DNA of 64,000 bases from an uncultured Lachnospiraceae bacterium (GCA_947567595.1 CANOMQ010000010.1:1-64000), one strand, 5' to 3'; counted from the first letter of the stretch, positions 17,594-25,643 are shown. Numbers and translations: made by a program. The notes: generated by a model not told the origin, from the letters alone.

Positions 17594-18942
17594 TGGGAAA
17601 ACAGAGCGCACGGCTTTATTTTCAGGGGAAAGACCACAAGGACATATATTTTAACGGGCATTACCATGACGCGGTGTACCTGACGGATGGCGAAGGGAAT
17701 GCAACACTTGTGTGGGAAAAGATAAAAGGAATTTTAGACACAAAAACTTTTTTCCTGACTTACATGGATGGGCTTTATATTGCCATAATCTCAAATGTAT
17801 ACGCAAAAGACATCACATTCTATAGCGGAAACGACAGATACGGAATGAATCCCTGCAATGTCAGGGACATACGCAGGGAGGACAGAAGGGTACAGAGCAT
17901 GTTCGGTCTTGGGGACAAACTCGAAGCCATCCTTAAACTCCCTTATTCCGTGAGGTCTTATTCCATACCGGTTTCGGATGGGAAACTGGATACGGACAAT
18001 GCCGTGTCAGACAGACTGGATGGGTATTATTGGAACACAAGCCGCTCACTGGTTGGAAACAACTGCAATATATACGAAGCATCCCTTTATTCCCCAAGTA
18101 CATCCGTGGCATCAGCCCCCGGAATTATAATTGATGGCAGGGCAGTAAACTATGACAGTCCGGAACTCAATGGAAGCGCTGGCATTTTCGGACTGGCAGG
18201 AAAGCTTTTTGCAGATTCGGTGCTTCCAAATGACGGCATAGACATGAATGTCCCGTTGCGGTTTTTCGAACTGGACGATTCAGGAACCGGACTTGTTTCA
18301 AGGGAAGTACGTCTTCCTGTCAGCCTTACAGGGGAATTTAAATTAAGGGCGCTGAGGGCTTACAATGAAAAAAACCCATCAGGCACAAAAGACGAATGGT
18401 CGTATAAATATACAGTCCCGTATGAGACAAACCATTCGGGAAGTGTGAGTGTGGTTAACAGCACCAAAGGGGCAGTATATTTGCATCTTATTGCTGAAAA
18501 TGGGAATAAATTATGGGGAAAAGTTTTCAGGTATGATGAAATTTATAAAGCCATCATTGATTTTACTAGATTTGAAATTACAGGCTATACAAAAGTTGAG
18601 GAAACAGCGCTATATACGGCGCAGGGCTTTGGCAAAAACTGGAGGGTGCAGTTTACTTTCAGGCGGAAGGGCGGAGGGGCCTCGGGAAATTATTACCTGA
18701 GTTATGGCAGGGTTTCGGACATGGACGACAGCTACATTGGTTTATCTGAAATTTCAGGAATGCAGGCAGGCGAAATGAGCAGGTATTACAATGGAGAAAT
18801 TACATGCATTGCGGAAACTGGTAATATCCTGTATGTCGGGACAAGGGACGGAAGCGGCTATGTGAATAAGCATTACATCAGGATCGACACCATGCAAAAC
18901 AAAGCCGAACTTACGGAATATTACATCGGCATTAAGAAATAG
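17593..18942 (+). CDS. phage tail structural protein, tail-tip region (449 aa)
   Basis: ATG at 17593 overlaps the previous TAA. The product starts with a short conserved ARLYFQGKDHKDIYFNG segment typical of tail-tip proteins in this phage group, then is all-beta in character with repeated aromatic strands and bladed stretches near the C-terminus (ISGMQAGEMSRYYNG, GNILYVGTRDG). It may be an upper baseplate or receptor-contact protein. The exact role is not recognised. Confidence 0.6.
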   Translation: MGKQSARLYFQGKDHKDIYFNGHYHDAVYLTDGEGNATLVWEKIKGILDTKTFFLTYMDGLYIAIISNVYAKDITFYSGNDRYGMNPCNVRDIRREDRRVQSMFGLGDKLEAILKLPYSVRSYSIPVSDGKLDTDNAVSDRLDGYYWNTSRSLVGNNCNIYEASLYSPSTSVASAPGIIIDGRAVNYDSPELNGSAGIFGLAGKLFADSVLPNDGIDMNVPLRFFELDDSGTGLVSREVRLPVSLTGEFKLRALRAYNEKNPSGTKDEWSYKYTVPYETNHSGSVSVVNSTKGAVYLHLIAENGNKLWGKVFRYDEIYKAIIDFTRFEITGYTKVEETALYTAQGFGKNWRVQFTFRRKGGGASGNYYLSYGRVSDMDDSYIGLSEISGMQAGEMSRYYNGEITCIAETGNILYVGTRDGSGYVNKHYIRIDTMQNKAELTEYYIGIKK

Positions 18943-18957
18943 AAGGGGGAATGCATT

Positions 18958-19896
18958 ATGGCGGAATACGCGCCGATATATACAAGACCATACGAAAACG
19001 GCTGGGTGAATGCCCCGCCCGAAGAGACGCCTGTCACGGCGGAGATTTTGGATGCGTACGACATTGCAGTGGAAAACATCGAGGGCTATCTCAGGGACAA
19101 CCCAATCAGGCAGCCGGAAACGGCGAGTGACATATCTGCTGTGGATGTATCCGTATCGGGTCTTACGCTGACCGTGCAGCTGAAGGATGGCAGCGGGGAC
19201 GTGGTTTCCGAAAAGTCTGTCGAGCTTCCAACGGGAGGTAGCGGTACGGATGCGGATTTGGATGATTTGATCGTGACCAATAGTATTTCGATGGGACGGA
19301 AAACGGGTACAAACGTGGGGAAGCAAAGCGTTGCCGAGGGATACGACACAACAGCGACGGGATATTATTCCCATGCCGAAGGGAGTACCACGACGGCATC
19401 GGGAGGCAGCTCTCATGCCGAGGGGTACGGTACGGCAGCATCGGGGCTTTATTCCCATGCCGGTGGGCACGGGACAAAAGCGACAGGGGAGTCATCCCAT
19501 GCCGAGGGGAACAACACGACGGCATCGGAAAAATGTTCCCATGCCGAGGGACATGGGACAATGGCGACGGGATATTATTCCCATGCCGAGGGATATGCCT
19601 CGGTGGCACGGGGAGGCAGCTCTCATGCCGAGGGGTACGGCACGAAGGCAATGTCCAGCCATCAGCACGTTCAGGGGAAATACAATGTTGAGGACACAAC
19701 GAACAAATACGCCCATATCGTGGGCGGCGGCACATCGGACTACATCCGTAAAAACATCCATACCCTCGACTGGCAAGGCAACGCAGAATATGAAGGCACG
19801 GTAAAATCGGCGGGGCTGATACTGGCAGACACGGTCACGGGGCAGGAATGCATGCTTACGGTAGCAGATGGTAACTTGCAGATAACACCGGTATAA
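18958..19896 (+). CDS. tail fibre with YadA-like SHAEG repeats (312 aa)
   Basis: ATG at 18958 with AGAAGGGGG upstream. The N-terminal 60 residues (YAPIYTRPYENGWVNAPPEETP) look like a virion attachment segment. Residues about 118-232 hold at least seven copies of a 14-residue SHAEG-type repeat (YSHAEGxxTxASGG), the left-handed beta-roll seen in YadA head domains and phage fibres. The C-terminal part has QHVQGKYNVED and an IVGGG stretch like the fibre tip found with peptidase G2-type ends. It is probably a trimeric receptor-binding fibre. Confidence 0.78.
   Translation: MAEYAPIYTRPYENGWVNAPPEETPVTAEILDAYDIAVENIEGYLRDNPIRQPETASDISAVDVSVSGLTLTVQLKDGSGDVVSEKSVELPTGGSGTDADLDDLIVTNSISMGRKTGTNVGKQSVAEGYDTTATGYYSHAEGSTTTASGGSSHAEGYGTAASGLYSHAGGHGTKATGESSHAEGNNTTASEKCSHAEGHGTMATGYYSHAEGYASVARGGSSHAEGYGTKAMSSHQHVQGKYNVEDTTNKYAHIVGGGTSDYIRKNIHTLDWQGNAEYEGTVKSAGLILADTVTGQECMLTVADGNLQITPV
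19351..19650 (+). repeat. tandem 42-bp repeats coding for SHAEG motifs
   Basis: Units of about 42 bp encode the SHAEG repeats. Two pairs are almost identical in DNA: a block at 19351 recurs near 19564, and a block around 19397 recurs near 19606. Such near-identity allows unequal recombination and change of fibre length. Confidence 0.75.
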
Positions 19897-19917
19897 ATGC
19901 AGGGAAGGAGGAGCCAT

Positions 19918-20124
19918 ATGGTGAAGGTAACGGAAATATCAGCGAATCCCATAAACAGGGAAACAAAGGTATCACTCTTTGCGGATAAAAAAAGTGATGT
20001 TACTGCTGACATGGAAATCGAGGGAATGCTGGACGGCTACACAATAGGCATGGGAAGCACTGTAATGACGGCGGATGCAGACTTTGCATTCATGAGGTCT
20101 GACGGCACATGGAACTGGATATAA
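19918..20124 (+). CDS. small hypothetical tail-region protein (68 aa)
   Basis: ATG at 19918, preceded by GGAAGGAGGAGC. The product (VTEISANPINRETKVSLFADKKSDV, ending MRSDGTWNWI) has a small beta-sheet pattern and the W-N-W end often seen in tail proteins with a fibre-linked tip. Function unknown; it lies between two fibre genes. Confidence 0.6.
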   Translation: MVKVTEISANPINRETKVSLFADKKSDVTADMEIEGMLDGYTIGMGSTVMTADADFAFMRSDGTWNWI

Positions 20125-20142
20125 GGGAAGGAAGTGTGTAGA

Positions 20143-20298
20143 ATGCAGGCAGATGAGGTATTTGCGGTTCTCCTCCGGAAAATAAGACTCGGGGGCAGCA
20201 ACCCGGAAGACATACAGGATGCGGTAAACAATTACCTGAAGGATAATCCGGTCGAGACGGAAAGCACTGACATAGATTTTTCAAAGTATTTTGATTAG
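20143..20298 (+). CDS. small hypothetical tail-region protein (51 aa)
   Basis: ATG at 20143 with GGGAAGGAAG upstream. The 51-residue product ends TESTDIDFSKYFD. The same IDFS-x-YF ending occurs at the end of the next fibre gene (ENIDFSTYFAG), so this is probably a related short module. Not in itself recognised. Confidence 0.5.
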   Translation: MQADEVFAVLLRKIRLGGSNPEDIQDAVNNYLKDNPVETESTDIDFSKYFD

Positions 20299-20319
20299 AA
20301 AGAAGGAGGAAATAATTTT

Positions 20320-20805
20320 ATGAAATTTGCAACATCGGAATGGGTAAAAACATAGTTTGACAACTTTGCCACAAGGATAGCACTTGTTTTTGCGAAGAAA
20401 GAAGAGCTGCCCACGAAAGTGAGTGACCTTACGAATGATGAGGGATTTGTAACCGGTTCGGTTAATAACCTGACCAATTATTATACGAAAACGGAAGTTG
20501 ACGCACTGGCAGCAGGCAGCGGTACAAATGCACTTGTCTTCGAAACAAAAGCTGCCCTTGATGTGTGGCTGGAAGAACAGAACAATGTCACGAATTTAAA
20601 AGCCGGACAGAATATTTACATAAAGGCAGCGGACACGCCTGACTACTGGTGGGATGGTACAGGGCTGCAGCCACTGGAAACGGAAAAAGTCAGTCTCGAC
20701 GGATACGTTACTGATGCCCAGTTAACGACCAAGCTTACCGATTATTTGAGAAACACGGATAAGGAAACGGAGAACATTGATTTTTCAACATATTTTGCGG
20801 GGTGA
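20320..20805 (+). pseudogene. tail fibre/trimerisation protein with amber codon 12
   Basis: ATG at 20320 follows AGAAGGAGG. After MKFATSEWVKT the frame meets TAG at 20353-20355 and then continues open to 20805 (FDNFATRIALVFAKKEEL...). The next gene starts with the same pattern, WIQTQLSSFAERISNVFARK, where Gln stands at the TAG position, so a CAG-to-TAG change is likely. The rest holds a phage fibre motif VSDLTNDEGFVTGSVNNLTNYYTKTEV and a WWDGTGLQPL segment. A GTG at 20419 could give a shortened product. Confidence 0.72.
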
Positions 20806-20809
20806 TTTT

Positions 20810-21061
20810 ATGAAATTTCTTACAAGGGCATGGATTCAGACACAACTTAGTAGCTTTGCGGAAAGGATTTCGAATGTATTTGCTAGAAAAACAGATGCCG
20901 AAGCACACTGTACACAGAAAGCTACACAAAGCATCCTCGGGCACGTGAAGCTGTCCAACAGTGCGGCAATAACCACCCCCGGGGAATATGCGCTTGATGC
21001 GGTGGAGAAAAATGCCTCGGTGCAGGGGACGCTTGCAAACTTAATTCAGCAGACAAAATAG
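20810..21061 (+). CDS. tail fibre constant N-terminal part (83 aa)
   Basis: ATG at 20810 with GGGGTGATTTT upstream. The product (FLTRAWIQTQLSSFAERI...ILGHVKLSNSAAITTPGEY) is the standard attachment and collar region of Firmicutes phage fibres with GHVKLSNS, and it stops at TAG 21059-21061 inside the left inverted repeat. It is too short for a complete fibre. The reading frame 1 base back continues into the downstream ORF, so this is probably the fixed part of a fibre whose tail is switchable or frameshifted. Confidence 0.65.
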   Translation: MKFLTRAWIQTQLSSFAERISNVFARKTDAEAHCTQKATQSILGHVKLSNSAAITTPGEYALDAVEKNASVQGTLANLIQQTK

Positions 21062-21067
21062 CAATTT
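21054..21067 (+). repeat. left 14-bp inverted repeat of fibre cassette
   Basis: CAAAATAGCAATTT at 21054-21067 recurs in perfect inverted orientation at 21704-21717. It lies at the end of the constant fibre part. Three mismatches later the two copies share CTG again, giving 17 of 20 identical bases. Confidence 0.75.
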
Positions 21068-21366
21068 TAACTGACATGTTTAAAACAAGCGGGTTATTGC
21101 ATCCGGGGAGCAGCGTAGGTATAGACATTTGGAGGAATCAATGCTCGCTGCTGATTATTATTGACGGATTTAGCAATTCAGGCGCTCTATATATAGTCGG
21201 AGATGGATACGAAAGCACACGGGTTTTGCAGGTGTTTAGTTCATTGAATGATGAATTGTCTTTTAACTGTGAATATGGGCAACAAACTTTCACGATGACA
21301 CTTGCAGATGACTATCCAGCTATTTGCACGTACACATTGCTTAACTGTCAAGTGGGAAATTTTTAA
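21055..21366 (+). CDS. fibre variable C-terminal tail, current orientation
   Basis: This frame is open through the inverted repeat (KIAILTDMFKTSG) and runs to 21366; its first ATG is at 21076, with no ribosome site. The content is beta-rich (LLIIIDGFSNSGALYIVGDG, FTMTLADDYPAICTYTLLN), as expected of a fibre tip. It lies one base out of frame with the constant part, so expression would need a -1 slip at the AAAA before TAG or a 1-nt insertion there. It faces a second, oppositely directed tail ORF 24 bp away. Confidence 0.55.
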   Translation, partial: KIAILTDMFKTSGLLHPGSSVGIDIWRNQCSLLIIIDGFSNSGALYIVGDGYESTRVLQVFSSLNDELSFNCEYGQQTFTMTLADDYPAICTYTLLNCQVGNF

Positions 21367-21390
21367 ATTATCTTATTTCACTCCAAAGCA

Positions 21391-21717
21391 CTATTTATAT
21401 AGTATTTCCTTGACCTTTAGGGCATCTATCTCTGCGCCGGATATATTCCTTATAATGATTTTAATTTGTGTCCCATACCTGTATGCTTCGCCTTCAAAGC
21501 AAATATCGCCATTGTACAGGATGCCTACCGGAGTTATAGGCACGCTTACATTAATCATAACATTTGTTTTGGATATATCCATAATCCCTATTATTACGCA
21601 TACGTCGTTGTAAAAGTCGGGATTAAAAATATCATCCACATTGATTGTAAGTTCGTCTCCAACATTAGTAAAACTTTTATCCAAAGCCACTTCTTTCCAG
21701 CCTAAATTGCTATTTTG
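21391..21717 (-). CDS. fibre variable C-terminal tail, silent inverted copy
   Basis: This minus-strand frame is open from the right inverted repeat (QNSNLGWKEVALDKSF) to TAG at 21391. No start codon with a ribosome site precedes it: upstream on this strand is only the complement of the next gene's leader. The content is fibre-tip-like (LTINVDDIFNPDFYNDV, PVGILYNGDICFEGEAYRYG). Its length (327 nt) nearly equals that of the + strand tail (312 nt). It is probably a stored alternative tip that is expressed after inversion of 21054-21717. Confidence 0.6.
   Translation of the reverse strand, partial: QNSNLGWKEVALDKSFTNVGDELTINVDDIFNPDFYNDVCVIIGIMDISKTNVMINVSVPITPVGILYNGDICFEGEAYRYGTQIKIIIRNISGAEIDALKVKEILYK
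21704..21717 (-). repeat. right 14-bp inverted repeat of fibre cassette
   Basis: AAATTGCTATTTTG at 21704-21717 is the exact reverse complement of 21054-21067. It lies before the ribosome site of the next gene, so inversion would not disturb downstream genes. Confidence 0.75.
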
Positions 21718-21775
21718 GATGGTAAAAACGTAACCCGTAAACCGGCATAAAATAAAAGGAAGGATCTGAAAAAAA

Positions 21776-22129
21776 ATGAATGAAACAATAACAGCCAACG
21801 GTGTAAGTTACACCGCCAAGAATGTAACCACAGAAATTAACTCAATATCTTTCACGCTGGCCAATCCGGTGGAAAATCCGGAAGCAGCGTTCCGGGAAGT
21901 GAAGAGCCTGACAGTGGGGGACGGTCAGAAAAATGTCTACGGCCAGTATCCGGATGTCGAATATGAATCCCTTACAACAGCCGCAGACGGGAGCGTAACA
22001 ATAACCATGCATATCCTGACTAAGACGGAGAAGCAGATTAAAGAGTTGCAGGTATCACAGGCAGAGCAGGACGAAGCCATAGCAGCAATGATGTTTGGAG
22101 GATGCAGAGAATGGGTAAAAAGGGAATAG
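21776..22129 (+). CDS. hypothetical tail/baseplate-associated protein (117 aa)
   Basis: ATG at 21776 with AAAAGGAAGGATC upstream. The product is strand-rich at the start (ITANGVSYTAKNVTTEINSISF), and a predicted helical end (KTEKQIKELQVSQAEQDEAI) finishes in MMFGGCREW. Small proteins of this type often precede the endolysin in clostridial phages. The end overlaps the endolysin start. Confidence 0.6.
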   Translation: MNETITANGVSYTAKNVTTEINSISFTLANPVENPEAAFREVKSLTVGDGQKNVYGQYPDVEYESLTTAADGSVTITMHILTKTEKQIKELQVSQAEQDEAIAAMMFGGCREWVKRE

Positions 22130-22995
22130 ACATCGCAAAATGGAACAAAATAACCGACTACAGGGCAGTCAGGAACGCAGGCGTGCAGTTCGCCATTGTA
22201 AAGGTAATTAACAGCAGCAATAAACCTGACAGTCGTTTCCACGAACACGTAAGCGGCTTAAGCAGCGCCGGCATTCCGATAACGGGCGGATATACATATT
22301 CTTACGCCAACACGCCGGAAAAGGCTAAGAAGGCGGCGGATGCGTTCGTGGAGACTGCAAAACCGAAAAACATTAATGTAATGTGGCTGGACTTGGAGGA
22401 CAATGCCGTCAAAGGACTTGGAAGCAGTATTATAGATATTATAAATATCTACAGAATGTTTGCAAAGTCCGCAGGCATGGGATTTGGCATTTACACGGGC
22501 GCACAGTATTACAACCCGCACCTGAAACCATACGCGAAGGAAATCGCGGACATTCCCATTTGGTGGGCGAGGTACCCATATACAAAAGAGCGTACTATAA
22601 CGGCGGATGTTCCCGACAGCAAATACCTGCCGTCAGGCATGGAGCTTGCAGGGTGGCAGTACAGCAGCAAGGGAGTCATTTCCGGAATACAAGGATACGT
22701 GGATCTTAATGTGTGGTACGAAGAACTGTTTGAAAACATCCAAAGGGAAATCCCGATTGAATACAATCCGTTTACGGAACCTGTGGCGAACGTAAGGGAA
22801 GGAACAACGGGAAACGACGCGCGCTGGGTACAATGGTACCTGTGGCGGTTCGGTCTGCTGCAGAAAGAGGAAATTGACGGCGTTATTGATATAAGGTCTG
22901 CTGCCGGCATAGGAGAAGCACAGCGCAGGCTGGGACTTACTGATGATAGAATTGTCGGCAAAATCACGCGCGCCACATGGAAAAAGATATGCTAA
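22111..22995 (+). CDS. endolysin, GH25 muramidase with C-terminal wall-binding domain (294 aa)
   Basis: ATG at 22111 has TTTGGAGG 9 bases upstream and overlaps the previous gene. Residues 1-195 form a glycoside hydrolase 25 lysozyme: KGIDIAKWNKITDY at the N-terminus with the first catalytic Asp, then MWLDLEDN (acid pair near 90-97), a WWARYPY segment and QYSSKGVISGIQGYVDLNVWY at the end. The last 70 residues (GNDARWVQWYLWRFGLL...GIGEAQRRLGL) are a peptidoglycan-binding-type domain. It cleaves beta-1,4 bonds of peptidoglycan after holin opening. Confidence 0.9.
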   Translation: MGKKGIDIAKWNKITDYRAVRNAGVQFAIVKVINSSNKPDSRFHEHVSGLSSAGIPITGGYTYSYANTPEKAKKAADAFVETAKPKNINVMWLDLEDNAVKGLGSSIIDIINIYRMFAKSAGMGFGIYTGAQYYNPHLKPYAKEIADIPIWWARYPYTKERTITADVPDSKYLPSGMELAGWQYSSKGVISGIQGYVDLNVWYEELFENIQREIPIEYNPFTEPVANVREGTTGNDARWVQWYLWRFGLLQKEEIDGVIDIRSAAGIGEAQRRLGLTDDRIVGKITRATWKKIC

Positions 22996-23007
22996 GGGGG
23001 GAACCAT

Positions 23008-23322
23008 ATGGAAGACTTTATAACAAAACGTGAACATGAAGAATTTGCACGACGGATTGACGCCGAAAATGAACGCCAAAACAAAAGGATTGGTCTGCTG
23101 GAGGAAAACGTCCGGCAGATAAATAACCTTACAGTGTCCGTGCGGGAAATGGCGGTCAACATGGGAAACATGCTGGAAGAGCAGAAAAAGCAGGGCGAGC
23201 GTCTCGGAAAACTCGAGCGGGAGCCCGCGGAAACAAACAAGCAGATAAGACAGACCGTAATAACATCCATAGTGGGAACGGTTGTCGGTGCCGTTGTTAC
23301 GGCGGCACTGATGCTCTTATAA
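23008..23322 (+). CDS. XhlA-like holin-associated membrane protein (104 aa)
   Basis: ATG at 23008 after AAGGGGGGAACC. A long coiled coil (residues 5-78, RREIDAEN-type heptads) ends in one membrane segment at the C-terminus (TSIVGTVVGAVVTAALMLL). This is the layout of haemolysin XhlA-like proteins, which act with holins in host lysis. Confidence 0.75.
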   Translation: MEDFITKREHEEFARRIDAENERQNKRIGLLEENVRQINNLTVSVREMAVNMGNMLEEQKKQGERLGKLEREPAETNKQIRQTVITSIVGTVVGAVVTAALMLL

Positions 23323-23340
23323 GGAAGGAGACTGAACAAT

Positions 23341-23565
23341 ATGAAAAATATTAACTGGGCAAGAAAATTAACAAGCAGGAAATTTTGGGCAGCAGTGGTA
23401 GGATTTGTTACGCCAATCATGACTATTGCGCAGGTACCCGACAATACGGCTGTGCAGGTGACAGCCATCATCATGGCGGGAGGCACCTTGATTGCCTACA
23501 TAATCGGTGAGGGTATGACTGATGTAGCAAACATTGAAACGAACGGAAATGAAGAGGAAAAATAA
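23341..23565 (+). CDS. holin (74 aa)
   Basis: ATG at 23341 with AAGGAAGGAG upstream. Two hydrophobic segments are visible, FWAAVVGFVTPIMTIA and VQVTAIIMAGGTLIAYIIG, with a basic N-terminus and a charged tail (NGNEEEK). This is the pattern of phi LC3-type holins. It is the last phage gene recognised; the prophage end is probably in the next 250 bases. Confidence 0.8.
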   Translation: MKNINWARKLTSRKFWAAVVGFVTPIMTIAQVPDNTAVQVTAIIMAGGTLIAYIIGEGMTDVANIETNGNEEEK

Positions 23566-23738
23566 AAAGGGAAATCGAAACGGCGCCAGGTGAAAATGAT
23601 GAAAATGGAACATAAAAATAAGAAGCAATAATTTACGGTTAGCAACAAATTAGTAACATTATAATATTAAAATCTTTATGAAAATTCAGCATTCACAAGG
23701 GTTTGCGCAATTTATTGACAAAATCAAATAATTTCAAT

Positions 23739-23795
23739 CCTTAAGGAAACCTTAAGCATTTTCCAAAGGATTTCTTAAATGAATAATGCTACAAT
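23739..23795 (+). promoter_or_regulatory. promoter with tandem CCTTAAG response-regulator-type boxes
   Basis: CCTTAAG occurs at 23739-23745 and 23750-23756 (11-bp period), and TTCTTAA at 23772 lies two further periods on. A -10 TACAAT is at 23790-23795 with a poor -35. Tandem boxes one helical turn apart before a weak promoter are the usual target of OmpR-family activators. The first two boxes also form a CTTAAGG/CCTTAAG dyad. The lipoprotein gene follows. Confidence 0.5.
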
Positions 23796-23831
23796 TGATA
23801 TAACAAAAATCATTTCAAAATGGGAGGTTTT

Positions 23832-24791
23832 ATGAAGAAGAACAGATACTATATAAAAAATCAAGTGTGCTTATTAGGAGTAAGTGCAATCTGTTTCTTA
23901 TCGGGCTGCGGAAAGCTGTCCGAAAACGAAACGGCAGTTCCCGAAATGGCTCCATATACGGATATTGCCGTCACAGATACAGTCGTGACGACGTATGACA
24001 CAACGGCACATGAGGATAACTACTTCTCATCTTTTGCAAGCTGGCAAAAAGACGAGACATATATGACAAGCGGCAACGTTCACGTAAAGGACAAAAAGAC
24101 GCTGACAATGCTGGAAGTATCGGATAATGCACAGATAACCGTTACAGGAAGCCTTGAACCAGTTGAGGGTAAACTTTCGCTTTTATACCAAGCTTCTGAC
24201 GGAACCGTCACGACTTTGGCAGACAGCCGCAGCATAACAGATAATCACATCATCTTTATCAATCAGACACTCGACCTTTCTGCCGGAACAGGGGAGGTTT
24301 ATTTCACGGGCGATTGTGCGGCTGCCATGTTTGACATCGGATTTGGCAATTCCGACGATGTGCGCTACTACTATTCCCATACCGACAACAGCACAAATTC
24401 CATGCCCCCAAGGTTTGAGATTGCAATGGAACTGACAGCGCATTACGACGATGCAGATCCCTTCATTGATGAAAGGCTGTTTTACGTTACACAGGATATA
24501 GACACATTGGAATTGAATATCCTGTATCAAATGAAAGGCGAAGAAGGCATTTTGGAAATCGCAGATAACAGGACGGACGCTGTTTTATGGAGCAGCGAAT
24601 GGCATGGAACCGTTGACACGACTACAACAACAGCGCAGTTAAAGAACCTCGAAAAAGACAGGGAATACGTGATACGGTTTACCGGGACAAAAACAGAGTA
24701 TGCAACGATTATTGCCGCATCCGACAGTGATAAAATTCGGGAACGGGAAAGACCGGAACAGACAGTGGAAGAAAGGCAGAATGCACTTTGA
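23832..24791 (+). CDS. lipoprotein of unknown function (319 aa)
   Basis: ATG at 23832 is preceded by GGGAGG. A basic start, a hydrophobic segment and the lipobox FLSGC give a lipoprotein signal with Cys near residue 26. The mature part is beta-rich with Thr-rich stretches and no recognised domain. It is the first gene beyond the lysis genes, with its own promoter, and is most likely host-encoded and envelope-stress regulated; a prophage-carried extra gene is the alternative. Confidence 0.7.
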   Translation: MKKNRYYIKNQVCLLGVSAICFLSGCGKLSENETAVPEMAPYTDIAVTDTVVTTYDTTAHEDNYFSSFASWQKDETYMTSGNVHVKDKKTLTMLEVSDNAQITVTGSLEPVEGKLSLLYQASDGTVTTLADSRSITDNHIIFINQTLDLSAGTGEVYFTGDCAAAMFDIGFGNSDDVRYYYSHTDNSTNSMPPRFEIAMELTAHYDDADPFIDERLFYVTQDIDTLELNILYQMKGEEGILEIADNRTDAVLWSSEWHGTVDTTTTTAQLKNLEKDREYVIRFTGTKTEYATIIAASDSDKIRERERPEQTVEERQNAL

Positions 24792-24815
24792 ACCTACCAA
24801 CAAAAACCTGCGTGT

Positions 24816-25643
24816 TTATGAATCTGCCGAGGGCGCATGATAAACCAACGGTATCCATTCAAACGTCATCGGCTTTGTGACATATTTCTGCCGGATTTGC
24901 TGATATTCCTCTTCGGAGATTTGCGTGTCAAGCCGTCCGCTCCCGTCCCATTCTCCGCCGTAAAATTCCGTGTCAGTCATGCTTTGCGTGGCAGAGTCCC
25001 ACGTGCCCGAGTACGCAATGGTATCCACCACAACCCAACCGCAAGTGTCTTCCTGAAATTGCAGGTAAGTCGTTGAAGAGTACATTCCGCCGCTGACATA
25101 TTCGATGACTTTGTTATCATAAATTGTCATCTTAAAATACGAAGAAGCGTGCTCCATTCCAATGCCGCCGTCTTCGTTGTAAGTATAAATTATATAAGGA
25201 ATGTCCTTGTAAGCGATCACCATTTCCGGAAACCCGTCGTCTGTCAAATCCTTGAGGGCATAGAAAAAAAAATCTTCCGTTTCGGATTCCCACGATAACA
25301 GTGACGCGCACAGTTCATCATACAAATCCTTCCACTCGCCGCCCCAAAGCTTCGTCTGTACGCTCTCGTCATTGATGTTCCGGTTGTCGGCATTCATAAA
25401 CTCCTCATAATGCTCCAGCACTTCGATATAAGGCTTGGGCAGATCAGGGCACTTGTTTACACGCCACCGCGTTTGCTCTTGGGGCAATGTGTCAGGTTCT
25501 GTATTTTCGGGTTCGGTGTCTTCGGAAGCAATCTGTTCTGACATGATATTTTTGTCCTGTTCCACTTTTGCGCAGGCGCTTAAAAGGGCTATACTGATAA
25601 GCACCATGATTAAAAAAATGTTTCGCTTCTGTATTTTTTTCAA
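24816..25643 (-). CDS. lipoprotein of unknown function (275 aa)
   Basis: TTG at 25643 was chosen because GAGGAG lies 10 bases upstream and the signal peptide then begins KKIQKRN; ATG codons at 25661 and 25679 are alternatives. Hydrophobic core IFLIMVLISIALLSAC contains the lipobox. The mature protein has an acidic linker (EDTEPENTEP) and a globular domain with FYALKDLTDDGFPEMVIAY, an acidic loop pattern seen in many clostridial extracytoplasmic lipoproteins. It converges on the neighbouring lipoprotein gene. Confidence 0.7.
   Translation of the reverse strand: MKKIQKRNIFLIMVLISIALLSACAKVEQDKNIMSEQIASEDTEPENTEPDTLPQEQTRWRVNKCPDLPKPYIEVLEHYEEFMNADNRNINDESVQTKLWGGEWKDLYDELCASLLSWESETEDFFFYALKDLTDDGFPEMVIAYKDIPYIIYTYNEDGGIGMEHASSYFKMTIYDNKVIEYVSGGMYSSTTYLQFQEDTCGWVVVDTIAYSGTWDSATQSMTDTEFYGGEWDGSGRLDTQISEEEYQQIRQKYVTKPMTFEWIPLVYHAPSADS

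Noticed and set aside
19163..19804. Long Arg/Pro-rich ORFs in other frames over the fibre repeats
   Set aside because: Open because of the repeat structure; composition is implausible and there are no start signals.
23566..23738. attR site of the prophage
   Set aside because: The prophage probably ends here, but the left end is outside the window and no direct repeat can be matched.
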